Below, piece after piece: positions 5,982-12,238 of a stretch of 13,407 nt of DNA. The translations under genes were made by a program, and so were the position numbers. The DNA comes from Symbiobacteriaceae bacterium (GTDB taxonomy: Bacteria; Bacillota; JAAYKD01; WRDA01): assembly GCA_009779515.1 (NCBI GenBank), contig WREE01000041.1:1-13407 (forward strand), written 5' to 3'. The notes below the pieces were generated by a model. It did no database searches, was not told where the DNA came from, and was given only the letters and a program-made list of their open reading frames with translations. Each line of letters starts with the position of its first letter. Positions within the stretch are counted from its first letter, which is position 1.

Positions 5982-8327
5982 CTAACGGCTGTTAGCAAAC
6001 TCCAGGCTTACCTTTCCTTCTTTAATAACCAACGCCGCAGCAAAAGGTTTGCCTTGCTGACTACGAAACCCTTTTAAAGTCCTAGTTTTCCCCTTGCTCA
6101 CTAAAGTAGCAATCTGCTTGGCGGTAAGAGTTTTCCCGGCTACAACTTTCCATACTGTAAAAGAGCAAGGCGGCGAACTGTTCCAACGACTACAATAAAA
6201 GGACTTACTATTTTGGCGCAGCGGCTGCCCACATAATGGGCAGTTAAGCTGCGCCTCTTCTTTTGAATCATTATTTGGGAAAATACTCGCGGTGCTTCCG
6301 TTAAGAATACTGGTAGCCGCTTGGGAGGCCGATTTCCCAGCACGGCGTCGGGAGCTTTGTCCCCCACTCCCCCGCTGCCGCCTGGGAGCTGCTTTAGCCG
6401 GCAAGGGACTGGCCTCTGTTCCTCCTGAGAGAGTTTGCCTTGCCTGGTTATAAATCGCAGTCGCCTGTTGAGTATCCAGAAGCTTCCCCTCCAGGCAAGA
6501 AGCGGTAACCTCCCCCAGGAAGATGAGCAACTCCTCCATAAAGCTCAAAGCAGTTAACTCTCCCCGTTCCACCTTGGCCAGCTTAGCTTCCCAATTACCG
6601 GTTAGTTCGGCCGAACGCAGAGCCGCTACCGGTAAATCTCGAATAAGAGCAATTCCCTTGGGGGTAGGTACCAACGCCCGACCTTCCTCACTGATGTACA
6701 TTACCTCTTTAAGACGGTCGATGATAGCTGCCCTTGTAGCAGCAGTTCCTAGGCCGCTATCTTTTAGCGCTTCCTGTAGAGCTTCGTCGTCCAAATTAGC
6801 CCCGGCGCGCTCCATGGCGGTAAGAAGACTCCCTTCACTAAAGCGGGGAGGAGCTTTGGTCACCCCTTCTTTACCCTTTAAAGCAGTTAACCAAACCTCA
6901 TCACCAACTTGGAGGAGAGGTAAGCTCTGCTCTCCTCCCTCTTCTCCAGAGCTCTCTTCAAAAGCCGTGCGCTGTCGGGTACGGCGCCAACCTGGCTCCA
7001 GTAAGCGGGAGGCTTTGCTGCGAAAGAGTTCCTCCCGACAACTGGTAATAATTTCCTGATCCAGCCATAAAGCTGGTGCCATAAAAGCAGCTACAAAAGA
7101 TTGCTGCACTAGCTCCAGAATACGTCTTTCATCACCGCTTATCCCTGCCCAGGGGACTTTGGTTTCCGTAGGGATAATTGCATGGTGATCTCTCACCTTA
7201 CTCGGGTTAACCAGTCGACCACTTACCGGTAGCTGGGGTAGCGCCAGCAGCTCTTGAGCATAAAGAGCATAGGGGCTACCCTCCACTCCTGCCTGCAAGC
7301 GACGAGGCAGGCTGGGTATTAAATCGGGAGTAAGATAGCGGGCATCGCTGCGAGGGTAGCTAATGAGCTTGCGCTCTTCGTATAACTTTTGAGCTGCTCG
7401 TAAAGTACGAGAAGCATTAAAACCAAAGCGGCGATTAGCATCTCTTTGCAGGGAAGTTAGGTCGTAGAGCAGAGGGGGAGACTCGCGCCGCTCCTTAGCG
7501 GTATAGCTCTCCACCTTAGCGACCACCGGCAAGCCTCCCCCCTGCAGCTTATCCACCAACTCCTGTAGTTCTGCGGCACTCCAGAGACGATCTTCCTCTC
7601 CTCGAAACCAGTGCCCCTCATACTCCTCTTCTATGGCAGCAAAGATAGCCACCAGTTGCCAGAAAGGACGAGGCTCAAAAGCAGCAATTTCCAGCTCTCG
7701 TTCCACCAGGAGTGCCAAGGTAGGAGTCTGAACCCTCCCTAAGGAGTAGAGCTCCCGCCCACCCATTTGTCGTTGGCGTACCGTAAGTGCTCGAGTCGCA
7801 TTAATACCTACCAGCCAATCCGCCTGGGAACGACAGCGAGCTGCCTGAAAAAGAAGCTCGTACCGTTCCTGGTTAACAGGTTGCTGCTCCAGAACAGCAA
7901 AGCCTTGCCGAATAGCACTGGCGGTAAGGGAGGAGACCCACAAGCGACGTTGGGGTTTGACACACTGCCAAAAATCTAATATATAGCGAAAGATGAGCTC
8001 CCCTTCCCGTCCTGCATCACAAGCATTGATACATTCACTCACTTGGGAGCTCTGCAGGAGCTTACCGATAGTATGCAGTTGTGGTTTAGCCTTAGAGATA
8101 GGTACTAGCTTAAATTCTCCCGGCGCCATAGGCAAATAAACGGCACGCCAACTCTTCCATTCCGGACGGTAAGCTTCGGGAGGCGCCAACTGCAGCAAAT
8201 GTCCCACCGCCCAGGTAAGCCAATAATCGTCACGGCTATAGTAACCTTGCCGGCGTTGAAAACCTCCTAATGCTTTGGCTATATCGGCAGCCATACTAGG
8301 TTTTTCGGCAATGATTAAACGCAGCAA
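5982..8327 (-). CDS. topB: DNA topoisomerase III (type IA)
   Basis: This 781-residue type IA topoisomerase passes single strands to relax or decatenate DNA, acting with recombination and replication enzymes. Visible parts are the TOPRIM domain (IIAEKPSMA with Glu8; CDAGREGELIF at 103-113), the GRVQTPTL block (197-204), and the active-site motif LISYPRSDARYL with nucleophile Tyr324. The tail has a basic Ser/Arg/Gly-rich linker (about 640-675), a Cys4 zinc finger (Cys696, 699, 712, 721) and a topoisomerase C-terminal repeat (GKTLTAKQIATLVSKGKT). It is somewhat longer than the Bacillus homologue because of the linker. The start is TTG at 8327, supported by AAGGGGGG about six bases upstream. It is transcribed alone, converging on the hypothetical gene and divergent from the DUF401 gene. 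Confidence 0.95.
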   Translation of the reverse strand: MLRLIIAEKPSMAADIAKALGGFQRRQGYYSRDDYWLTWAVGHLLQLAPPEAYRPEWKSWRAVYLPMAPGEFKLVPISKAKPQLHTIGKLLQSSQVSECINACDAGREGELIFRYILDFWQCVKPQRRLWVSSLTASAIRQGFAVLEQQPVNQERYELLFQAARCRSQADWLVGINATRALTVRQRQMGGRELYSLGRVQTPTLALLVERELEIAAFEPRPFWQLVAIFAAIEEEYEGHWFRGEEDRLWSAAELQELVDKLQGGGLPVVAKVESYTAKERRESPPLLYDLTSLQRDANRRFGFNASRTLRAAQKLYEERKLISYPRSDARYLTPDLIPSLPRRLQAGVEGSPYALYAQELLALPQLPVSGRLVNPSKVRDHHAIIPTETKVPWAGISGDERRILELVQQSFVAAFMAPALWLDQEIITSCREELFRSKASRLLEPGWRRTRQRTAFEESSGEEGGEQSLPLLQVGDEVWLTALKGKEGVTKAPPRFSEGSLLTAMERAGANLDDEALQEALKDSGLGTAATRAAIIDRLKEVMYISEEGRALVPTPKGIALIRDLPVAALRSAELTGNWEAKLAKVERGELTALSFMEELLIFLGEVTASCLEGKLLDTQQATAIYNQARQTLSGGTEASPLPAKAAPRRQRGSGGQSSRRRAGKSASQAATSILNGSTASIFPNNDSKEEAQLNCPLCGQPLRQNSKSFYCSRWNSSPPCSFTVWKVVAGKTLTAKQIATLVSKGKTRTLKGFRSQQGKPFAAALVIKEGKVSLEFANSR

Positions 8328-8711
8328 AGTAACCCCCCTTAGTAACGGCTAAAATTTTTTTAAGCTCTAAAACTAAACCGCCAACTTTCCCTAGCTAGGG
8401 TTGGCAACCTAAAACTCACGTAAGGTTTGACTCCCGCCAGGTCATGCCACACACCGATTTTATTTTACTTTCATTAAATTCGGTAAGATAATTCTACTGT
8501 CCTGCCTGGAGTTTCCGACAAGATTCTACCAGGAAAGAAGGAAAATAACAACCTTAGGCAGAATCCTAGAGCAGGCTCCTTGCCCCACTTTTTTTTGCCG
8601 TAACCATAAAGCTGGCGTCCACCCTCTTTACATCGCCAACGTGCGGTATTATTACAGGCTCTGATATCTCTGGGTAACCGGAGGATTATCCTGCAGAAGG
8701 AAGTTTTAACC
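8328..8711. other. Divergent 384-base intergenic region with several hairpins
   Basis: No convincing gene is seen; an open frame on the minus strand here (8474-8902) is antisense to the DUF401 gene and resembles nothing. Visible structures are a hairpin in the topB leader (8380-8405) with 6-bp stem GCCAAC/GTTGGC around a second palindrome, a run of eight T at 8589-8596, and a GTAA-loop hairpin at 8663-8690 just before the DUF401 gene. No known riboswitch, T-box or tRNA pattern was recognised. No clear topB promoter could be chosen. Confidence 0.6.
8627..8655 (+). promoter_or_regulatory. Putative promoter of the DUF401 gene
   Basis: TTTACA (8627-8632) and TATTAC (8650-8655) are 17 bases apart, five and four of six consensus bases. 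A second, poorer candidate is TTTACT/GATAAT at 8464-8492. Either would transcribe the hairpin at 8663-8690 as leader RNA. Confidence 0.4.
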
Positions 8712-9965
8712 TTGCCTATTCCCCTTATCGGCACCCTGTTTTCCTTTCTTTTGATTATCGGTATGGCAAGCCGCAAAACACCTCTGCATCTTGCCGTTAT
8801 CAGTGGCACGGTGCTAGTCGGTTTGTCTTGCGGTCTTACCCCGGTCGCCGTCCTGGCAGTGGCATGGCAAGGGTTACGCGACCCAGCTACGCTGGAGCTC
8901 ATCTCTGTTATTGCTCTTATCTGTATTAGCAGCTATTTGCTCCAGCGTTTCCAGCTCCTGAAACGAGCCGTGGAGGATCTCGACCGCCTCTTGCCTACCA
9001 CTAAACTCACCATCATGCTAGTGCCTATGCTTATCGGCTTACTTACCGTAGCCGGAGGAGCTATCATCTCTGCTCCCATGGTCGATCAGCTAGGAAACCG
9101 TCTGCAGCTGGAGCCTCACCGCCGGGCAGCCATCAACCTCCTTTATCGTCATGCGGGACATTTTATGTTCCCTTTTGTTCCGGGTATCATTATGGCTTCG
9201 CAGTTGGGAGGGTTCCCAGCAACCTCGCTGGCAGCTCTTATGTCCCCAGTTACCCTGGTTCTCCTCCTGGGAGGCTATTTTTTCCTGCTCAGAGATATTA
9301 CTACCGAACCCCCACGGGAGGACGCTGCTTCGCGGCGCCAACACGCTCTTGCCGATTTAGCCGGCTTCCTCTTGAATGCCTCCCCTATTCTCCTCCCTTT
9401 GCTTCTCTCTATTGTTTTAGGGATGAAGTTTACCCTGGCTTTAGCTCTGGGTATCGCCTTGGCAGTGGCTCTTATCTGGTGGCGCCAGCAGAAGGTGGCC
9501 CAGGAATTACCTCCTCTGCAGGTTATAGACCTGGTCATGGGGTTGTATGAGCAGCGTAAGCTTCTTTTTGCCGCTACTTCAATCATGATCTTTCGCGGCA
9601 TGATTATTTCCACCAATGTGCTAACTCCCTATATAGGCTCAATGTTAGCAGCTGGCATCCCCCTCTCTTTACTGGCAGTAGTATTTCCCTTCCTGATGGG
9701 TTCCAGTACCGGGCAAATCGCCTCAGCCATTGGCATCTGTTGGCCTATCCTAATATCTCCCGGTTTTACCGGCGCCAAGCTCCCTCTAGCTATGTTGATG
9801 TATATCAGCGGTTACCTGGGGTACTTCTTCTCCCCCTTGCACCTCTGCACTGTTTTAACCAACGGTTATTTTAAGGTGGAAATATCCAGCTCATATAAAG
9901 AACTGGCGCCTATCTTTATCCCCCTTCCTCCTCTCATGGCAGCTCTTTACTTTTTCTTCCACTAA
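8712..9965 (+). CDS. DUF401 (TIGR00529-type) polytopic membrane protein
   Basis: This protein of about 417 residues has roughly ten hydrophobic helices, probably a transporter in the cytoplasmic membrane. Family blocks are visible: GGAIISAPMVDQLGNRL then the AINLLYRHAGHFMFPFVPGI region (about 117-160), and near the end GYFFSPLHLCTVLTNGYFK. These match the DUF401 pattern of a Gly-Gly-Ala/Ser-Ala-Pro block, an Arg-His pair before a Phe-Pro turn, and SP-x-HLC-x-VLT. The substrate is unknown. Start choice is uncertain: TTG at 8712 has AAGGAAG eight bases upstream, while an in-frame CTG at 8691 has a better-spaced GGAGG and would add seven residues. An ATG at 8763 would remove most of the first helix. 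The response-regulator gene follows 90 bases later on the same strand. Confidence 0.85.
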   Translation: MPIPLIGTLFSFLLIIGMASRKTPLHLAVISGTVLVGLSCGLTPVAVLAVAWQGLRDPATLELISVIALICISSYLLQRFQLLKRAVEDLDRLLPTTKLTIMLVPMLIGLLTVAGGAIISAPMVDQLGNRLQLEPHRRAAINLLYRHAGHFMFPFVPGIIMASQLGGFPATSLAALMSPVTLVLLLGGYFFLLRDITTEPPREDAASRRQHALADLAGFLLNASPILLPLLLSIVLGMKFTLALALGIALAVALIWWRQQKVAQELPPLQVIDLVMGLYEQRKLLFAATSIMIFRGMIISTNVLTPYIGSMLAAGIPLSLLAVVFPFLMGSSTGQIASAIGICWPILISPGFTGAKLPLAMLMYISGYLGYFFSPLHLCTVLTNGYFKVEISSSYKELAPIFIPLPPLMAALYFFFH

Positions 9966-9971
9966 CCTTAA

Positions 9972-9993
9972 ATTAATCATAAGATTAATCATA
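9972..9993 (+). repeat. 10-base direct repeat ahead of the response regulator
   Basis: ATTAATCATA occurs at 9972-9981 and again at 9984-9993, a 12-base period, near one helical turn. It lies between the DUF401 stop codon and the response-regulator start. Tandem half-sites on one face of DNA are typical of response-regulator binding, and Bacillus GlnL is reported to bind direct repeats, though of different sequence. Confidence 0.5.
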
Positions 9994-10055
9994 TTTGTGA
10001 GCTAACCTAAGTTCAACAGCACCTACTCCTCAACTGCACGAAAGGATGATGCTCA

Positions 10056-11000
10056 ATGAACAGACCTACCTTCTTCCTTATTGATGATGATCCGAGCATT
10101 CGTCGTATGCTCACGGTTATCATCGAGGGAGAGGATTTAGGGACAGTCACCGGCGAGGCAGGGGATGGAGAGTCAGCTGAAAGGGACGTTTTAGCTCTGA
10201 AGCCAGATATCCTTTTGCTGGAGCTACTGCTCCCTCAACAAGACGGAGTTATGACCATGCGCCGCTTGAAAGAGCGTGGCTTTGCCGGTCGCACCATCAT
10301 GATCTCTCGTGTCACTGAACAGATCTTAATTGGGCAAGCATACAACTCCGGTATCGAATTTTTTATTCGCAAGCCACTCAACAAAACCGAAATAGTGGCG
10401 ATAATTAAGTCTGTCATTGAAAAAATGCAGCTACACAAAATGTTGGAGGCGGTGCGGGAAGCTCTGGCTTATCCGGCTCCCACCACTCCCGAAGTAGCTA
10501 CCAGCTCCGATGGTTCCCCCCTCCCTCCTAAGCAGGTCGATTTAGAACGCGCCCGTAAGGTGCTGCTGCGCATCCTTTCCGATTTAGGGATTCTGGGAGA
10601 GGCAGGGTGCCGAGATATTAACTCCATTATCATGTATCTGCTTAGCATTTATGAACCCAGTGAAAGCCTTATCCAGCTCCATCACCTGCAATCAGTTTAC
10701 AAAGCCATGCGGGAATATTATCAGCGCTCCCAGGAGAAGGGACCTTCCTTCGACGAAAAAGCTATCGAGCAAAGAGTGCGTCGGGCAGTGGGTGCCGCTT
10801 TGCACAATGTCGCTTCTTTGGGGGTAGAGGACTACACCCACCAGCTTTTTAATACCTACGCTAACAAACTCTTCGACTTTTCCGAAGTCCGCAACGAAAT
10901 GCGCTTTCTACGCCATGAATCTCCCTATCATGGAAAAATAAATGTGAAAAAGTTTTTAGAAGCTCTCCTCATTGAAGTCCAGCAGCAATCGCGTAATTAA
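10056..11000 (+). CDS. GlnL/YcbB-type response regulator with atypical receiver
   Basis: This 314-residue protein has an N-terminal CheY-like receiver (about 4-125) and a C-terminal YcbB-type output domain (about 155-310), the architecture of Bacillus GlnL, a regulator of glutamine use. The output domain is recognisable from ASLGVEDYTHQLFNTYANKL and LFDFSEVRNEMRF. In the receiver the acidic pair (Asp10-Asp12), the Ser in MISR and the Lys in FFIRKP are kept, but the phospho-acceptor position reads LLLELLLPQQDG: Glu56 (GAG at 10221-10223) replaces Asp. That would prevent normal phosphorylation and could mimic the active state. No histidine kinase gene adjoins it. ATG has AAAGG ten bases upstream. 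It probably shares a transcript with the DUF401 gene and may control it. Confidence 0.88.
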   Translation: MNRPTFFLIDDDPSIRRMLTVIIEGEDLGTVTGEAGDGESAERDVLALKPDILLLELLLPQQDGVMTMRRLKERGFAGRTIMISRVTEQILIGQAYNSGIEFFIRKPLNKTEIVAIIKSVIEKMQLHKMLEAVREALAYPAPTTPEVATSSDGSPLPPKQVDLERARKVLLRILSDLGILGEAGCRDINSIIMYLLSIYEPSESLIQLHHLQSVYKAMREYYQRSQEKGPSFDEKAIEQRVRRAVGAALHNVASLGVEDYTHQLFNTYANKLFDFSEVRNEMRFLRHESPYHGKINVKKFLEALLIEVQQQSRN

Positions 11001-11039
11001 CCCTTTAGTCAAGGCTATATTTTGCGGTAAAATGTCCGA

Positions 11040-11068
11040 TTGACAACTGCCCTTTCTCCTGCTATACT
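11040..11068 (+). promoter_or_regulatory. Sigma-A promoter of rplU operon
   Basis: A perfect TTGACA (11040-11045) and TATACT (11063-11068) are 17 bases apart, the best promoter in the window. Transcription should begin near 11075, which gives a leader of about 110 bases before rplU. Confidence 0.88.
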
Positions 11069-11074
11069 ACTCGT

Positions 11075-11175
11075 TAGGTTTGCGCCTTCTTTGCGCATAC
11101 CGCCCGTGGTAAGGTTCATAAAAAATGTCTGTATCATTTACCTTACACGGCGAGACATGATTCACAGCCAAAGGA
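11075..11175 (+). ncRNA. Structured L21 (rplU) mRNA leader
   Basis: The leader holds a small hairpin TGCGC/GCGCA (11081-11085/11093-11097), then a long stem: CGCC, GTG and TAAGG (11101-11104, 11106-11108, 11110-11114) pair with CCTTA, CAC and GGCG (11141-11152), interrupted by two single-base bulges. ATGTCT in the loop (11125-11130) is complementary to AGACAT (11153-11158) just past the stem, so a pseudoknot or a switch is possible. Position and structure fit the L21 leader class of Bacillota, thought to mediate ribosomal-protein autoregulation. A strong AAAGGAGGTG follows at 11170-11179. Confidence 0.7.
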
Positions 11176-11184
11176 GGTGCTAAT

Positions 11185-11496
11185 ATGACGTATGCCATCA
11201 TCGAATCCGGTGGCAAGCAGTTTCGCGTTAGTGACGGCTCAGTTATCCAAGTCGAAAAGCTAAATGCTGCCGAAGGAGATACCGTCACCTTCCCCCATGT
11301 CCTGCTTTACAACCGGCAAGGTGAAATTATGCTGGGTAATCCTTATCTCAACGAAATAACTGTTACCGGAACTGTCGAGGAGCAAGGCAAGCACAAGAAG
11401 ATCCATATCTTCAAGTACAAATCCAAGTCTAACTACCGGCGGCGAAGCGGACATCGCCAACCCTTTACCAAAGTAACTATTTCTATCCAAGAGTGA
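11185..11496 (+). CDS. rplU: 50S ribosomal protein L21
   Basis: This is a 103-residue protein with the family start MTYAIIESGGKQFRV and the RNA-binding C-terminal block KIHIFKYKSKSNYRRRSGHRQ. L21 binds 23S rRNA domain II during large-subunit assembly. Length is typical. AAAGGAGGTG sits five bases before the ATG. It is the first gene of the rplU-prp-rpmA-obg operon and is preceded by its own strong promoter and a structured leader that probably gives feedback control. The stop codon TGA overlaps the GTG start of prp as GTGA. Confidence 0.98.
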   Translation: MTYAIIESGGKQFRVSDGSVIQVEKLNAAEGDTVTFPHVLLYNRQGEIMLGNPYLNEITVTGTVEEQGKHKKIHIFKYKSKSNYRRRSGHRQPFTKVTISIQE

Positions 11497-11903
11497 CCCA
11501 CATCCATTTTACCCGCAGTAGTGATGGCAAGATTACCGCTTTTTCCGCCACCGGTCATAGTGGCTATGCTCCCGCCGGTGAAGATATTGTCTGTGCTTCC
11601 GTTTCTGCTCTGCTCCAGGGAGCTCTTTTTTCCCTAGAAATCCTGTATCCCCCTCTCGCCACCTACGATATTAAGGAAGCCAACTTAAGTTGGGAACTTG
11701 CGCCCCTTGAACGGCTGCAACCCTCTTCTTATCTGGGTGAAGTGCAGCTAATCCTGAACCATACCATGCTCGCCCTTATGAATATTGCTTTTGCCTATCC
11801 TAAGTTTGTTACTCTATCCGTGAGCGATATTCCCAACTGGAAAGCTCTCTTCCAGGCTCCTCAGCCTGCTCAGGCTCTACGGGAATATTTACACAAGTTT
11901 TAA
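11493..11903 (+). CDS. prp: Ribosomal-processing cysteine protease Prp
   Basis: This 136-residue protein is of the Prp (YsxB) family, a cysteine protease that removes the N-terminal extension of ribosomal protein L27. The active-site segment reads GHSGYAPAGEDIVCASVS, with catalytic His22 and Cys34 at the family-typical spacing. It starts with GTG overlapping the rplU stop codon by four bases and lacks a clear ribosome site, so translation is probably coupled to rplU. Its expected substrate is encoded 33 bases downstream and carries a matching cleavage motif. The C-terminal third is less conserved and nothing unusual is seen there. Confidence 0.95.
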   Translation: MTHIHFTRSSDGKITAFSATGHSGYAPAGEDIVCASVSALLQGALFSLEILYPPLATYDIKEANLSWELAPLERLQPSSYLGEVQLILNHTMLALMNIAFAYPKFVTLSVSDIPNWKALFQAPQPAQALREYLHKF

Positions 11904-11936
11904 AAAGTATGCATTTGCCTAAGGAGGTGCGTATAT

Positions 11937-12230
11937 ATGCTTCTGTTTAATTTGCAGTTGTTTGCCCACAAAAAGGGAGTGGGTTCTTCTCGTAACGGCC
12001 GCGACAGCGCGTCCCAGCGTCTTGGGGTCAAGCGTTTTGGCGGTCAATTGGTTAAGGCAGGCAATGTTTTAGTACGGCAACGGGGTACCAAATTTCACCC
12101 GGGAGTTAATGTGGGCATTGGCAGGGACGATACTCTCTTTGCTACCGCTACCGGCTATGTGGAGTTTGTCACCCGTTTGGGTGGCAAAAAGTTTATCAAT
12201 ATTATCCCTGTTGCTGTAGATAACAGCTAA
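11937..12230 (+). CDS. rpmA: 50S ribosomal protein L27, Prp-processed precursor
   Basis: This is a 97-residue L27. Mature L27 reaches the peptidyl-transferase centre with its N-terminal tail. Here the frame begins MLLFNLQLFAHKKG, an extension ahead of the mature start, and contains the Prp recognition pattern LQ-hydrophobic-Phe-Ala. By analogy with Staphylococcus, cleavage is expected after Phe9, leaving AHKKG at the new terminus. The core (GSSRNGRDSASQRLGVKRF) is normal. AAGGAGGTGC lies six bases before the ATG. The gene follows prp after 33 bases and obg begins eight bases after its stop codon. Failure to remove the extension is known to block ribosome function in Staphylococcus, so prp and rpmA are a functional pair. 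Confidence 0.98.
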   Translation: MLLFNLQLFAHKKGVGSSRNGRDSASQRLGVKRFGGQLVKAGNVLVRQRGTKFHPGVNVGIGRDDTLFATATGYVEFVTRLGGKKFINIIPVAVDNS

Positions 12231-12238
12231 GGGTAACC

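Noticed and set aside
6523..7059. 178-residue plus-strand open frame inside topB
   Set aside because: It is antisense to clearly conserved topoisomerase sequence and has the Ser/Arg-rich composition of a shadow frame.
8328..8711. Riboswitch or T-box upstream of the DUF401 gene
   Set aside because: No T-box sequence, preQ1, SAM or other familiar conserved core could be matched; only generic hairpins are present.
8474..8902. 142-residue minus-strand open frame over the topB-DUF401 gap
   Set aside because: Its first half is antisense to the conserved DUF401 gene, its composition is Arg/Cys-rich as in shadow frames, and no ribosome site or family pattern was seen.
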